Of a DNA stretch of 64,000 bases, positions 1 through 8,882 are shown piece after piece. Position numbers and translations under genes: made by a program. The stretch is from UBA1351 sp963677885 (GTDB lineage Bacteria > Bacillota > Clostridia > Lachnospirales > Vallitaleaceae). Below the pieces are notes generated by a model. That model saw only the letters and a list, made by a program, of their open reading frames with translations, was not told the origin of the DNA and did not search any database. The stretch spans positions 2,976,001-3,040,000 of the forward strand of contig OY782500.1 in the NCBI GenBank assembly GCA_963677885.1, in the 5' to 3' direction. The stretch's first letter is position 1. Each line of letters begins with the position of its first letter.

Positions 1-1
1 T

Positions 2-1300
2 ATGGGCTTCTGGCAGTGTAAGCTCCGCTACCGGACCCAGGAAGAAATATTGGAAGTGGCAAGAGAATACCATAAAAGAGGTATTCCTCTGGACGTTATC
101 GTCGTTGATTTCTTCCACTGGACCAGACAGGGTGACTTTAAGTTTGAACCAAGAGATTTTCCGGATCCTAAAGCCATGGTGGAAGAACTCCATTCCATGG
201 GAACAGAACTTATGGCCTCCGTTTGGCCAACAATTGACAGCAAGTCTGAAAATTTTGCCCTCATGAATGACTCCGGTTATTTAGTAACGACGGACAGGGG
301 TATGAATATCAATATGAACTGGATGGGGGAGACCGTTTTCTTTGATGCCACCAATCCAGGAGCCAGGGAATTTGTTTGGAATGCCTGTAAAAAGAACTAT
401 TATGACCTAGGTGTTAAGATCTTCTGGCTGGACGAAGCAGAACCGGAATATGGACCCTATGACTTTGATTTGCACAGATACCACTTGGGACCGGCTCTGT
501 CCTGTTCCAATATATATCCGGCCCTTTATGCAAAAGGCTATTATGACGGCATGACAGCAGAAGGCCAGGAAAACATTGTCAATCTGGTCAGGTGTGGATG
601 GGCCGGCAGTCAGCGTTACGGCGCCCTTATATGGTCAGGAGATGTGTCTTCTACATTTAGAGCCTTAAGAGAACAAGTCCAGATAGGTCTGTCTGTCGGT
701 ATGGCCGGAATCCCTTGGTGGACAACGGATATTGGTGGTTTCCTTGGCGGAGATGTTAATGATCCGGCCTTTCATGAACTCCTTCTCAGATGGTTTGGAT
801 TTGGTGTTTTCTCGCCTGTTTTTAGGCTTCACGGTGAGCGTGTTCCTCATATCCATCCGGACCAGGATGTTATTGATGGCGTTTCACAAATGTTTACAGG
901 AAGCCCTAATGAAATCTATACCTATGGGCAGGAAAACTATGAGATCATGAAGGATTATATTTTCATGAGGGAACGATTACGCCCTTATATCTCTGCATGT
1001 ATGAAAGAAGCCCATGAAAAAGGCAGTCCGGTTATGAGAACCCTATTCTATGAGTTTCCAGAAGATCCGACATGTTGGACGCAGGAGACTGAGTATATGT
1101 TTGGACCCGATATTTTGGTTGCTCCTATTACAGAGGCCGGCGTAAGAGGAAGAGATGTTTATCTTCCTAGTGGCCTAAACTGGAAAAATGCAAAAAGCGG
1201 TGAAATATATGAAGGTGGCCAGACCATCTATGTAGATGCTCCTCTTGATACGATTCCTCTTTTTGTAAGAGATGGCCTTAACTTGCCGATTTATGAGTAA
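2..1300 (+). CDS. GH31 alpha-xylosidase-like glycosidase, 5'-truncated by the window edge
   Basis: Partial gene: the window opens inside the coding frame, at the start of the catalytic barrel (GFWQCKLRYRT), so the N-terminal beta-sandwich lies upstream. Family 31 retaining glycosidases remove alpha-linked xylose or glucose from non-reducing ends. Visible motifs: the nucleophile region FWLDEAEPE (Asp at about residue 144 of the fragment) and the acid/base region IWSGDVSST (Asp about 214). The WLDxxEPE form is typical of xyloglucan-active alpha-xylosidases, and the next gene encodes a GH74 xyloglucanase 13 bp downstream, which supports alpha-xylosidase over alpha-glucosidase. No signal peptide can be judged because the start is missing. 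Substrate is inferred, family is firm. Confidence 0.9.
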   Translation: MGFWQCKLRYRTQEEILEVAREYHKRGIPLDVIVVDFFHWTRQGDFKFEPRDFPDPKAMVEELHSMGTELMASVWPTIDSKSENFALMNDSGYLVTTDRGMNINMNWMGETVFFDATNPGAREFVWNACKKNYYDLGVKIFWLDEAEPEYGPYDFDLHRYHLGPALSCSNIYPALYAKGYYDGMTAEGQENIVNLVRCGWAGSQRYGALIWSGDVSSTFRALREQVQIGLSVGMAGIPWWTTDIGGFLGGDVNDPAFHELLLRWFGFGVFSPVFRLHGERVPHIHPDQDVIDGVSQMFTGSPNEIYTYGQENYEIMKDYIFMRERLRPYISACMKEAHEKGSPVMRTLFYEFPEDPTCWTQETEYMFGPDILVAPITEAGVRGRDVYLPSGLNWKNAKSGEIYEGGQTIYVDAPLDTIPLFVRDGLNLPIYE

Positions 1301-1313
1301 AGGGGAGGTTATC

Positions 1314-3692
1314 ATGAATTATCAATATAAATCACTGTCCGTCCCTGGGGGCGGATTTGTAACCGGTTTTCTTTTTCATCCCAATCAAAAGGATATTTTA
1401 TACTGTCGGACAGATATTGGTGGTGTCTATCGCTATGATTTCACAGAAGATATGTGGATATCTTTAGTTGATTCTGTTACTGATGTGGAGAAGTGGAAGA
1501 CCTATCCCCTATCTATTGCCCTGGATCCCAAGTATCCCAACCGTTTGTATATGGCTGTCGGAGAGCATAACCAGTCTGCCATTGGTTATTCAGAGGATTA
1601 TGGACAGACCTTTACCTACCTGGATACACCTAAAAACGACAGAGGCCTTCCGGTGGAAATCCATGGAAATGCTCCAGGGAGATCTACTGGTGAGCGGTTA
1701 TTAGTTGATCCCTTTAACTCAGATACTCTCTATCTTGGAACCATGTTTGACGGCTTTTTTGTTACAGAGGATAGATGTAAGACATGGACTAAAGTTGAAG
1801 TGGGTCCCAATGATGAAAAAAATATTGCCTTTATTGGTGTAGATGAAAAAGCAGGCAAGGTTGAGACTGAAGCAAGTGAAGAAAGACCAGCAAGAATCAT
1901 TGTAGCCACATCAGGAAGACAAGGATCACCAGACGGTATTTCAAGGGGACCAAGTATCTATATCAGCCAGGATGGAGGTCAGTCCTTTCAGGTTATGGAT
2001 GGCCAGCCCCAGACTGTTATGGAAGGATCCCATGACCATCCGGGGTATGTAGGGCAACGGATAGCCTTTGATGAAAAATATACCTACATCACCTATGCCT
2101 CCTATAATATTGGATGGTCCGATTGGAATATGTACGGATGTGATACGGGTAAGTGTTCTGATGGAGCCCTCTTTCGATATGCCTTTGATGAAAAGGGCAA
2201 CATAACAGAGGCTCAGGATCTTACGCCTTCCCATCCGATGACTAAGGTCCATTCAGGTAATTCGAAAACAGGATTTCGACTGGGATATGGACTTAGCGGT
2301 ATCTGTACGGATCCCCACAAACCTGGTTTTGTCATTCTCTCAACGATTACAGCGACACCGGATGTCTTTTATCGGTCAAGTGATTATGGGTTGACCTTTG
2401 AGCCTCTTATGGCCGGACTGGAAATCGGTCAGATTGACTTCAATGTATCTTATCAACATCCTAAATATAACGGGAAGAGGTCCTTGATTCACTGGATGTC
2501 CGACATCAAAATCAACCCCTTTGATTCGGATATGGCCCTTTTTAATACAGGCGCAGGTGTTTTTGCCACACATAGTCTGACCCATGATCACCAAGTGGTT
2601 TTTGAATCTTTTAGTCAAGGTATGGAAGAGACCGTTCATTTAAATGTCTATGCACCGGTTCGGGAAAAGCCGGGGGTTATCGATGTTATCGGTGACTATG
2701 GATTATTCGTTTTTGATCATGTGAATCATCAACCGGAAACTTCTGCGTCCAATAGTCAGGGTAACCGGTGGATTACTGCGATGAATGCTGATTTTACGGA
2801 CTACGATGATGGAGTGATTGTCAGTACCCTACGTGGTAATTGGACTGGTGAGACCAAAGGTGGCCTGGTCATATCTTATGACAATGGAAAGACCTTTGAA
2901 AAATTACCGGACCCAGGTCCTCTTAATGATGAAATTGATCAAGCCATTGAATACTTAAAGACACCTAATGTAACATCCGGTTGGATTGCCATGAGTTCAG
3001 ATTGTTCAAACCTGGTTTGGGCCATCGGTCTGCCCCTTAATGGTGACCTGGTTGTCTATTCATATGATGGAGGTTTAACTTATGCCAAAACTAACTTCCT
3101 GGATAAGAAGGGAGACCTTATTCGTTTTAATGGAAAACCGGTTAAAATATTCTCTGACCGGGTAGATCCTAATACTTTTTATGCCTTTGCAGATATGGAA
3201 GAGGGGGCTCTCGGATTTATCAGCCAGGATGGTGGAGAAACCTTTAGTGAAATCACCATGCCTAAAGACTTTCCAAACTGCCTCTTAGCCGGTATAGACA
3301 GCCAACAAAAATACGAGATTCGGCCACTTCCAAGGAAAGGCGGAGCCTTCTATATAGCCCTTGAAGAGAATGGCCTCTGGCTTTTGGAATATTCTTCTGT
3401 AAAAAGTGGTTTCCATGGTGAATGTCTTAGTCAGCCAGGACATGTGATTAAGCGGATTGGTATCGGTGTTAACGACCAGGGTGAATTAACCAGACTATAT
3501 ACAAGTGGTACTATTAATGGAGTGTATGGATTTTACCTTTCCGATGATGGAGGCAGGACTTGGCTACGAATCAATGATGATGACCATCAATTTGGAGATA
3601 TCAGATCAATTGATGGGGATAAGCATGTAGCCGGAAGGTTTTATGTGGCTACAGGTACGAGGGGGCTTATTTATGGTCAGCCTGTTTCATAA
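1314..3692 (+). CDS. GH74 xyloglucanase-like beta-propeller glycosidase
   Basis: Predicted 792-residue GH74 enzyme, which cleaves the glucan backbone of xyloglucan. ATG at 1314 is preferred because AGGGGAGG lies just upstream; a longer frame from 1272 would overlap the GH31 gene without a ribosome site. The N-terminus has the family signature RTDIGGVYRYD with Asp34, and IGDYGLF carries Asp461; these align with the two catalytic aspartates (35 and 465) of the oligoxyloglucan reducing-end cellobiohydrolase. BNR/Asp-box repeats (SQDGGQSF, SYDNGKTF, SQDGGETF, SDDGGRTW) mark tandem seven-bladed propellers. No signal peptide is visible, so it may act in the cytoplasm on imported oligosaccharides, unlike the usual secreted enzymes. 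Likely co-transcribed with the GH31 gene. Confidence 0.88.
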   Translation: MNYQYKSLSVPGGGFVTGFLFHPNQKDILYCRTDIGGVYRYDFTEDMWISLVDSVTDVEKWKTYPLSIALDPKYPNRLYMAVGEHNQSAIGYSEDYGQTFTYLDTPKNDRGLPVEIHGNAPGRSTGERLLVDPFNSDTLYLGTMFDGFFVTEDRCKTWTKVEVGPNDEKNIAFIGVDEKAGKVETEASEERPARIIVATSGRQGSPDGISRGPSIYISQDGGQSFQVMDGQPQTVMEGSHDHPGYVGQRIAFDEKYTYITYASYNIGWSDWNMYGCDTGKCSDGALFRYAFDEKGNITEAQDLTPSHPMTKVHSGNSKTGFRLGYGLSGICTDPHKPGFVILSTITATPDVFYRSSDYGLTFEPLMAGLEIGQIDFNVSYQHPKYNGKRSLIHWMSDIKINPFDSDMALFNTGAGVFATHSLTHDHQVVFESFSQGMEETVHLNVYAPVREKPGVIDVIGDYGLFVFDHVNHQPETSASNSQGNRWITAMNADFTDYDDGVIVSTLRGNWTGETKGGLVISYDNGKTFEKLPDPGPLNDEIDQAIEYLKTPNVTSGWIAMSSDCSNLVWAIGLPLNGDLVVYSYDGGLTYAKTNFLDKKGDLIRFNGKPVKIFSDRVDPNTFYAFADMEEGALGFISQDGGETFSEITMPKDFPNCLLAGIDSQQKYEIRPLPRKGGAFYIALEENGLWLLEYSSVKSGFHGECLSQPGHVIKRIGIGVNDQGELTRLYTSGTINGVYGFYLSDDGGRTWLRINDDDHQFGDIRSIDGDKHVAGRFYVATGTRGLIYGQPVS

Positions 3693-3761
3693 ATAAAACC
3701 TGCCAAAAGCAGTAGATAAATCCAATACAATGAAATTATGATATTTAGATAACTAATGAAG

Positions 3762-3803
3762 GTTTCGCTACAGGAGTAAATGCCTGTGGCGAAACTTATT
3801 TTA
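3762..3803 (+). terminator. Rho-independent terminator after the GH31-GH74 genes
   Basis: Stem GTTTCGC-ACAGG pairing with CCTGT-GCGAAAC around an eight-base loop, with one mismatch, followed by TTATTTTATG. It sits 70 bp after the GH74 stop codon and before the marR promoter. Confidence 0.75.
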
Positions 3804-3828
3804 TGTTATAAGAATTTCTCTCCTTGTC

Positions 3829-3885
3829 TTGACAAATATAAATACATAATATATTATATAAATAGATAATGTATTATGTATTTAT
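3829..3885 (+). promoter_or_regulatory. marR promoter with palindromic operator
   Basis: TTGACA (3829-3834) and TATTAT (3852-3857) are spaced by 17 bp. A perfect 14-bp inverted repeat, ATAAATACATAATA (3838-3851) and TATTATGTATTTAT (3872-3885), covers the spacer and flanks the -10 element. This is the layout expected of an autoregulated MarR operator; the binding is inferred. Confidence 0.75.
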
Positions 3886-3902
3886 GGAGAAAGGATTAAC
3901 TT

Positions 3903-4349
3903 ATGGATAGATTAGATATGGAGCGGGAAATTTTTGGCATGCTTTTTAAAACCTCCAACGGGCTACAGGTATACTTGGACCACTTATTAAAACCTGATAA
4001 GTTAACAGCAAAGCAGATGTTTTTAATGATTGTTATTTTTACATTTGGACAGGATAAACCAACATTGAAAGAAGTTGCCATAAAGTCCAGCTCTTCCTAT
4101 CAGAACGTGAAGCAATTGGCTTTGAAACTCCAAAAGGAAGGATATGTAGATATCGTTCAAGACCACAAGGATGGACGTAAGAAGTTACTGTCATTGACAG
4201 AGAAAGCAGAAAAATATTGGCAGCAGAGAGAAGGTAGGGACCTTGAAGATATGGATCAATTATTTAGGGGTTGTCAATCAGAGGACCTGGAAGTCTTCCT
4301 GAAGGTTATGAATAAGCTGCAGACCAATATTGAAGGTATGGAGGCATGA
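3903..4349 (+). CDS. MarR-family transcriptional regulator
   Basis: 148-residue winged-helix regulator of the MarR family. The central helix-turn-helix region reads PTLKEVAIKSSSSYQNVKQ, followed by a wing with the family-typical DHKDGRKKLLSLTEKA (residues about 87-102). The start follows a GGAGAAAGG ribosome site and the strong promoter/operator immediately upstream, so autorepression is likely. The stop codon overlaps the start of the next gene (ATGA), suggesting that it controls that membrane protein. Ligand unknown. Confidence 0.9.
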   Translation: MDRLDMEREIFGMLFKTSNGLQVYLDHLLKPDKLTAKQMFLMIVIFTFGQDKPTLKEVAIKSSSSYQNVKQLALKLQKEGYVDIVQDHKDGRKKLLSLTEKAEKYWQQREGRDLEDMDQLFRGCQSEDLEVFLKVMNKLQTNIEGMEA

Positions 4350-5218
4350 AAATGATGAAATATTTGCTAGGTGGAATTTTTATTCTTCTAGTTGCAGGCT
4401 TGGGAATAAGATACTACCTGGGAACGGCAAAGTTATTTAAAGATGAAGTGGATAAGGCACTTAAACAATTAAAAGAATTAGAGACAAGTGATAAGACTGG
4501 AAAGAACGTCGAATTGGCTGCTATCAGTGAGGAAGATCTTAAGGGATTGCCTGTCTTGCTTCAAACATATCTAAGAAAAGCCAAAGTACTGGGCAGCCCA
4601 AGAGTCCAATATTTTCATGTAAAAATGACCGGTGAAATGAAACTGGACCAGGACAAGCCATACGCACCAGTAAAGGCAGAACAGTATACTTTTACAAGGT
4701 CCGGTAGAAGATTATTCTTTATGACCATGAATTACAATGGCCTTCCAATATCAGGTCTTCATCATTATTATGATTCAGATGCCTTTATGAAGATCAAGAT
4801 TCTTGACCTTATAAAAGTAGTGGATAATTCAGGTCTGGGCATGCAAAAGGCAGAGACCGTAACTTACTTCAATGACCTATGTATCATGGCCCCTGGTGCC
4901 TTGCTTGATGAAGACATCACATGGGAAGCAATTGATGAAAAGTCAGTCAAAGGAACCCTTAGAAAACACGGACATGAGATTTCATCCATCCTATCCTTCA
5001 ACGAAGAAGGCATGCTTGAAAACTTTATTTCAGAAGACCGTATGGATCTTTCCAGCGGTGAAGAAGTAAGCATTCCCTGGTCAACACCGATGACTGACTT
5101 TAATGAAGTCGGTGATTACTACCTACCTCAAGCCGGTTCTGCTGTCTGGCATTATCCGGATGCAGATTTTGAGTATATCCGTTTGAATATTGACAATGTT
5201 GAAGTGAATAAGCCATAG
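4346..5218 (+). CDS. DUF6544-like membrane-anchored protein
   Basis: 290 residues with one N-terminal membrane segment (residues about 5-25, YLLGGIFILLVAGLGIRYYL) and a soluble remainder. The pattern around LPVLLQTYLRKAKVLG and the later SEDRMDLSSG / PWSTPMTDF resembles uncharacterised DUF6544 proteins; this assignment is from memory of the family and moderately sure. No catalytic motif is seen. It starts inside the marR stop codon (overlap of four bases; a second ATG lies at 4352), so both are translated from one transcript. A regulator-membrane protein pair of this type is common, but its role is unknown. Confidence 0.7.
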   Translation: MKMMKYLLGGIFILLVAGLGIRYYLGTAKLFKDEVDKALKQLKELETSDKTGKNVELAAISEEDLKGLPVLLQTYLRKAKVLGSPRVQYFHVKMTGEMKLDQDKPYAPVKAEQYTFTRSGRRLFFMTMNYNGLPISGLHHYYDSDAFMKIKILDLIKVVDNSGLGMQKAETVTYFNDLCIMAPGALLDEDITWEAIDEKSVKGTLRKHGHEISSILSFNEEGMLENFISEDRMDLSSGEEVSIPWSTPMTDFNEVGDYYLPQAGSAVWHYPDADFEYIRLNIDNVEVNKP

Positions 5219-5350
5219 ATGAGGTTTTTTGAAAGTGCTAATGGTCTTTCTTTAACTTATACTTAAGTAAGAAGAGTTGAGAAAGATAGTTTAATCTAAT
5301 AAATGTATGGATTAATCAAAGTCTCTTGATGGTTAAAATCTGAAATGATA

Positions 5351-5432
5351 TCCTAGGTGAGTAACTAAAACAAAGAAAACACCTGGACTGGTCGTAAACC
5401 TTCGGTTTACTGCTCGTCCATGCAACCTAGGA
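5351..5432 (+). ncRNA. Structured 5' leader upstream of the TerB-like gene
   Basis: The stem GTAAACC (5394-5400) / GGTTTAC (5404-5410) has a three-base loop and is flanked by GGAC (5385-5388) / GTCC (5416-5419). An outer pair TCCTAGGT (5351-5358) / ACCTAGGA (5425-5432) would mask the GGAGG ribosome site of the next gene. The segment ending TTTACTGCTCG recurs before the solute-binding-protein gene at 26571. A cis-acting RNA is an inference from structure and recurrence. Confidence 0.45.
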
Positions 5433-5439
5433 GGTATTT

Positions 5440-5676
5440 ATGAATTTAAACAGTCATTTAGAAATTGCTTTAGCATCCATTAAATGTTTCACTGATGATG
5501 GAACCTTGGATCTTGGGGAATTGAATTTCCTTATTGGACTTGCCATGAGAGATGGCATTATGGATACAGATGAAAAGAGAGTTCTTAAAGAGATTTTCTC
5601 TAAAGTTTCCAGAGATGATGTAAACAATGTAGTTTGGGAACGATTGGAAGCAGTGAAGAAAGAGTATGATTTGTAG
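5440..5676 (+). CDS. Small TerB-like acidic protein
   Basis: 78-residue protein, mostly helical, with a good AGGAGG ribosome site (5429-5434). The segment ALASIKCFTDDGTLDLGELN followed by AMRDGIMDTDEKRVLKEIF resembles half of a TerB-type helical module with acidic metal-binding-like turns (DDGTLD, DGIMDTDE). TerB-like domains are linked to stress responses and metal binding, but the match is weak and no function is assigned. It stands alone between a structured leader and a long hairpin. Confidence 0.6.
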   Translation: MNLNSHLEIALASIKCFTDDGTLDLGELNFLIGLAMRDGIMDTDEKRVLKEIFSKVSRDDVNNVVWERLEAVKKEYDL

Positions 5677-5703
5677 AATTTGATTATTCTGCAATAGGGA
5701 CAC

Positions 5704-5824
5704 TTGTAGGCATGATGCTCCTAGTGGTCGGGCGGTGATTCCCAAATGCCTTGTAATTGATTTTTTATATCGATACAAGGCATTTGGGAATCAAAGCCCA
5801 AGCACCAGGACATCATGCCTACAA
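5704..5824. repeat. 121-nt near-perfect inverted repeat (MITE-like or structured RNA)
   Basis: Outer arms TTGTAGGCATGATG (5704-5717) and CATCATGCCTACAA (5811-5824) are perfect complements. Inner arms TGATTCCCAAATGCCTTGTA (5736-5755) and its exact complement (5774-5793) pair over 20 bp around an AT-rich loop. The stretches between the arms also pair with about three mismatches. No T-tract follows, so this is not a normal terminator. The flanks (AATA ... TATT) are weakly symmetric. Confidence 0.7.
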
Positions 5825-5974
5825 CTTGTTATTGAGAAGTACCAAGTTCTACAAAGCTTCATTTTCTGGAAAGTTGAATTTTGATTAGATATCAAAAACC
5901 AAAATGTTCTAAACAATTCATTTATATAAGGTGAACTATTGCAAGTTTAAAGAGCAGATATTTTTATCTGCTCT

Positions 5975-6044
5975 ATTCTAATACTTGCTAATACTATCAG
6001 AAAGTATTAGAATGGTATTAGAACATATTAGAAAGTATTAGAAT
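5975..6044 (+). promoter_or_regulatory. TATTAGAA operator-like repeat array
   Basis: AAGTATTAGAAT occurs exactly at 6002-6013 and 6033-6044, inverted as ATTCTAATACTT at 5975-5986, with partial copies (GGTATTAGAAC, ATATTAGAA) between. It ends 56 bp before the start of the ATP-binding regulator gene, so autoregulation by that protein is a reasonable inference. Confidence 0.5.
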
Positions 6045-6099
6045 AGTTATTGTATTAGTTAACAGGCTAGTTGTAGTTTGAGGAAACAAGGAGGTATTA

Positions 6100-7401
6100 A
6101 TGCTTACAGAAGATTTGAATCACGAGTTTAAAATTCAATATACAAAAGATATTATTAAGACAGTGATAGCGTTTGGAAATACAAGAGGTGGAAAGATATA
6201 TCTAGGTGTTGATGATGCGGGCAATGGAATTGGTATAAATAACCCAGATGAAGAACTGTTGCAGCTAACAAATGCTGTAAGAGACAGTATAAGACCGGAT
6301 ATTACACCATTTACTACTGCTAATTATGAGGAGGTTGATGGAAATAGAATTATAGTATATGAGGTTCAAAAAGGTACAGCATGTCCCTACTATCTTGCTT
6401 CAAAGGGAATAAGGCCGGAAGGGGTTTATATAAGACAAGGAGCATCATCTGTTCCAGCTTCACAAGCAAAGATTATTAGCATGATTAAAGAGACAGATGG
6501 AGATAGCTATGAAGAACTTAGGTCTTTAAATCAGAATCTGACTTTTGAAGTTTTGATAAAGGAATTTGAAAAATCCGGGATACAAATAGATCAACCACAA
6601 ATGAGAACCTTAGGAATTATAGGGGATGACGGATTGTATACAAATTTAGGCTTGCTTTTATCAGACCAATGTCATCATTCAATAAAAGCAGCTGTCTTTG
6701 AAGGTAGTACCAAAAGTCAATTTAGAGATCGGTATGAATTTGATGGTTCAGTTATGAAGCAAATGAGAGACGTTTATTCGTTTATAGATAGATATAACCG
6801 TACGAAGTCAAACATAGTAGGTCTAGATCGTGTCGACATTAGAGAGTATCCAGAATCAGCACTAAGAGAAGCTTTGCTAAATTCAATTGTACATAAAGAC
6901 TATGGATACGGCAGTAGTACTTTGATAAGTGTTTTTGATGACAGAATTGAAATTCTGACCGTAGGTGGATTGGTTAAAGGACTGACTAAAGATGATATTA
7001 TGATAGGAACTTCAATTCTTAGAAACAAAAAATTAGCCAATGTATTTTATAGGTTAAAATGGATTGAGGCATATGGAACCGGAATTCTTAAAATAAAGGA
7101 ATCATATAAAGGTGTAGAACGTCAACCACTTATAGAAATAACAGACAATGCATTTAAAGTTACATTACCTGCAATAACTGAAATTGCAGCTGAAAATACC
7201 ATAGAACACTCCTTTAATTCCAAGGAGATGAAAATAATTGAAATGATTGACCACTTAGGACAGGTCAAACGAATAGATGTGCAAAACGAACTGGAAATAT
7301 CTCAACCCATGGCAGTGAAATTATTAAAAGGATTGCTGGAAAAAGAAGCAATTATTAGAATTGGATCAGGTAAAAATGTTGTATATGAAAAGATGAAGTG
7401 A
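6100..7401 (+). CDS. AlbA_2/Schlafen-type ATP-binding transcriptional regulator
   Basis: 433-residue protein of the COG2865 type. Residues about 1-130 form an AlbA_2 (Schlafen-like) domain (EFKIQ ... VIAFGNTRGGKIYLGVDD). Residues about 240-340 match the C-terminal HATPase-like part (ESALREALLNSIVHKDYG, then YGTGI). Residues about 375-433 form a winged helix (VKRIDVQNELEISQPMAVKL). These proteins are usually annotated as putative transcriptional regulators or found in stress and defence islands. ATG follows AAGGAGG. It is monocistronic and lies behind a repeat array that may be its operator. Its AT content is higher than that of the sugar genes, consistent with later acquisition. Confidence 0.85.
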   Translation: MLTEDLNHEFKIQYTKDIIKTVIAFGNTRGGKIYLGVDDAGNGIGINNPDEELLQLTNAVRDSIRPDITPFTTANYEEVDGNRIIVYEVQKGTACPYYLASKGIRPEGVYIRQGASSVPASQAKIISMIKETDGDSYEELRSLNQNLTFEVLIKEFEKSGIQIDQPQMRTLGIIGDDGLYTNLGLLLSDQCHHSIKAAVFEGSTKSQFRDRYEFDGSVMKQMRDVYSFIDRYNRTKSNIVGLDRVDIREYPESALREALLNSIVHKDYGYGSSTLISVFDDRIEILTVGGLVKGLTKDDIMIGTSILRNKKLANVFYRLKWIEAYGTGILKIKESYKGVERQPLIEITDNAFKVTLPAITEIAAENTIEHSFNSKEMKIIEMIDHLGQVKRIDVQNELEISQPMAVKLLKGLLEKEAIIRIGSGKNVVYEKMK

Positions 7402-7443
7402 ACGATCTGTAACCACTACTCCACACATGTGTTGTAAAGTTAT

Positions 7444-7467
7444 CGATTAAAAGGGCCGTCTTAATCG
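7444..7467. terminator. Weak hairpin between convergent genes
   Basis: CGATTAA (7444-7450) pairs with TTAATCG (7461-7467) across a 10-base loop, in the 83-bp gap between the convergent ATP-binding regulator and NmrA-like genes. The T-tract is poor on both sides. Confidence 0.35.
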
Positions 7468-7484
7468 GTAAAAACATATTAAAT

Positions 7485-8348
7485 TTATTTTAACCATGCA
7501 CCAATATTATCTTTGGCAAAGGTCTCGAAGGTTTTTGGTGACTTGCCCATGACTTGTTGGAAGGTGTCTGTAACTTTCTTGGCTGTTCCCATCCGGGTCA
7601 TCATATAGAGCATACCCATGACTGTGGCGTATTCTTTTTGGATGCCTCGAACCTGAATCCAGTATTTTTTGGCAAATCTTGGTGATGGATTGGCGTAACT
7701 AATCGCACGGTCTAGGACCTTGGTCAGTATACTTGCCACTTCATGATAATCAAGGGCTTTGGGACCGGTGATGGAGTAGCCGCGATTTAAGTGGTCACTT
7801 GGATTTGCCAGTACTTGAGCTGTGATTTCGCCAATATCTTCGGCATCAATGAAGCTGGTAAGGGCTCCTTTTACCGGAACTACAATCTTATTCAATTCTT
7901 TGATTTCAAAAGCATGAATGCCACTGAGATTTTGCATAAAGAAACTTGGTCGGATGTGGCAGTAGGGAAGACCTGCTTTTTCAATATATTTTTCGATTTT
8001 ATAGTGGGGTGGAACAGGGTTGTTTTCAATACCGATGAGGGAGAGAAAGCTAACCAGTTTCAAGTCATCTATTCGCTGAAGTCTTTCGATGAAGGGCTTA
8101 ATGTCTTTGGGATCACCGAGATGAGGTGGCCGCATGATGAAGACCCGGTCGACATCCTTTAGCGCTCCTTCGAAAGAACTGGAATCTGTGAAATCGAAAT
8201 AGACGGCTTCCGCCTGGTTGCCGTAACGGTCCTCTAGTGCTTTGACATTAATGTCTGCAACAATTATGTTTTCATTTCTTTTGATCAGGTGTTTGGCTAC
8301 GTAGCTGCCAACATTTCCCAGTGCACCTGTTACCATTATTTTTCCCAT
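7485..8348 (-). CDS. NmrA-like NAD(P)-binding oxidoreductase
   Basis: 287-residue atypical short-chain dehydrogenase of the NmrA/quinone-oxidoreductase type. The N-terminus carries the Rossmann motif TGALGNVGSYVAKHL (GxxGxxG) and an acidic residue after beta-2 (IIVADIN). Motifs RPPHLGD, HYKIEKYIEKAGLPYCHIRPSFFMQN and FIDAEDIGEI are family-typical. Start follows TAGGAG, inside the end of the marR gene. It overlaps that gene by 13 bp, a common MarR/NmrA pair in which the regulator controls a redox-stress reductase. Substrate unknown. Confidence 0.85.
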   Translation of the reverse strand: MGKIMVTGALGNVGSYVAKHLIKRNENIIVADINVKALEDRYGNQAEAVYFDFTDSSSFEGALKDVDRVFIMRPPHLGDPKDIKPFIERLQRIDDLKLVSFLSLIGIENNPVPPHYKIEKYIEKAGLPYCHIRPSFFMQNLSGIHAFEIKELNKIVVPVKGALTSFIDAEDIGEITAQVLANPSDHLNRGYSITGPKALDYHEVASILTKVLDRAISYANPSPRFAKKYWIQVRGIQKEYATVMGMLYMMTRMGTAKKVTDTFQQVMGKSPKTFETFAKDNIGAWLK

Positions 8349-8773
8349 TGGTTTTCTCCTAAATATGTATTAGCTTCTTTCATTAATTGAATCATGACAT
8401 CAAATTTTTCCTGGCCCATCTTTGAGATAAGGACCTGGAGGGTTTTGGTATAGTCATCTAAGGCGTCGGCAACCAGTGTCTTTCCATTGTCGGTTATGTC
8501 TAAGTAGTAAGAACGTTTGTCATCAGGACTGGGTAGTTTGGTAAGGTATCCCTTTTTATCAAGAGTCCGAACCATAGATGCAATCATAGGTTTGCTGACT
8601 TTAAAAAAATGTGCTGCATTCAGTGGAGTAATGGGCCTTTTAGATTCCCTAAGCAGGATTAAAAGTCCCATTTCGCTGGATCTTATAGGTAAGTTGCTTT
8701 TACTGTTAAGCATAAGTCTGCAAAACATAGAGATGGAGCCTGATGCCTCCATAATGGTGTCTTTGTTATTCAT
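8336..8773 (-). CDS. MarR-family transcriptional regulator
   Basis: 145-residue winged-helix protein. The recognition region (LNAAHFFKVSKPMIASMVRTLDKKGYL) and wing (PDDKRSYYLDITDNG) are clear MarR features. The start follows AGGAG. It is first in a two-gene operon with the NmrA-like reductase, and its promoter contains two palindromic GTTAATC/GATTAAC-type sites, so autoregulation is very likely. Confidence 0.9.
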   Translation of the reverse strand: MNNKDTIMEASGSISMFCRLMLNSKSNLPIRSSEMGLLILLRESKRPITPLNAAHFFKVSKPMIASMVRTLDKKGYLTKLPSPDDKRSYYLDITDNGKTLVADALDDYTKTLQVLISKMGQEKFDVMIQLMKEANTYLGENQWEK

Positions 8774-8809
8774 ATAATCACTCCTGAATTGTTGTATTCA
8801 CAATATTTG

Positions 8810-8856
8810 GTTAATCAGATTAACTATATTATAGTTAAGCCGATTAACTATGTCAA
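8810..8856 (-). promoter_or_regulatory. Promoter and double operator of the marR-nmrA operon
   Basis: On the minus strand TTGACA (8856-8851) and TATAAT (8833-8828) are spaced by exactly 17 bp. The spacer is filled by GTTAAGCCGATTAAC (8834-8848), and a second, perfect palindrome GTTAATCAGATTAAC (8810-8824) lies just downstream of the -10 element. Repression by the adjacent MarR protein is the natural reading. Confidence 0.8.
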
Positions 8857-8882
8857 GTCTTTTGTGGACAATATAATTCCAA

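Larger units (their letters stand above)
5677..6099. other. 423-bp gene-free stretch
   Basis: Holds, in order, the 121-nt inverted repeat, a 10-bp perfect hairpin AGAGCAGATA-TTTT-TATCTGCTCT (5951-5974), and an array of TATTAGAA repeats just before the next gene. No open frame with a ribosome site was found in it. Confidence 0.6.
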
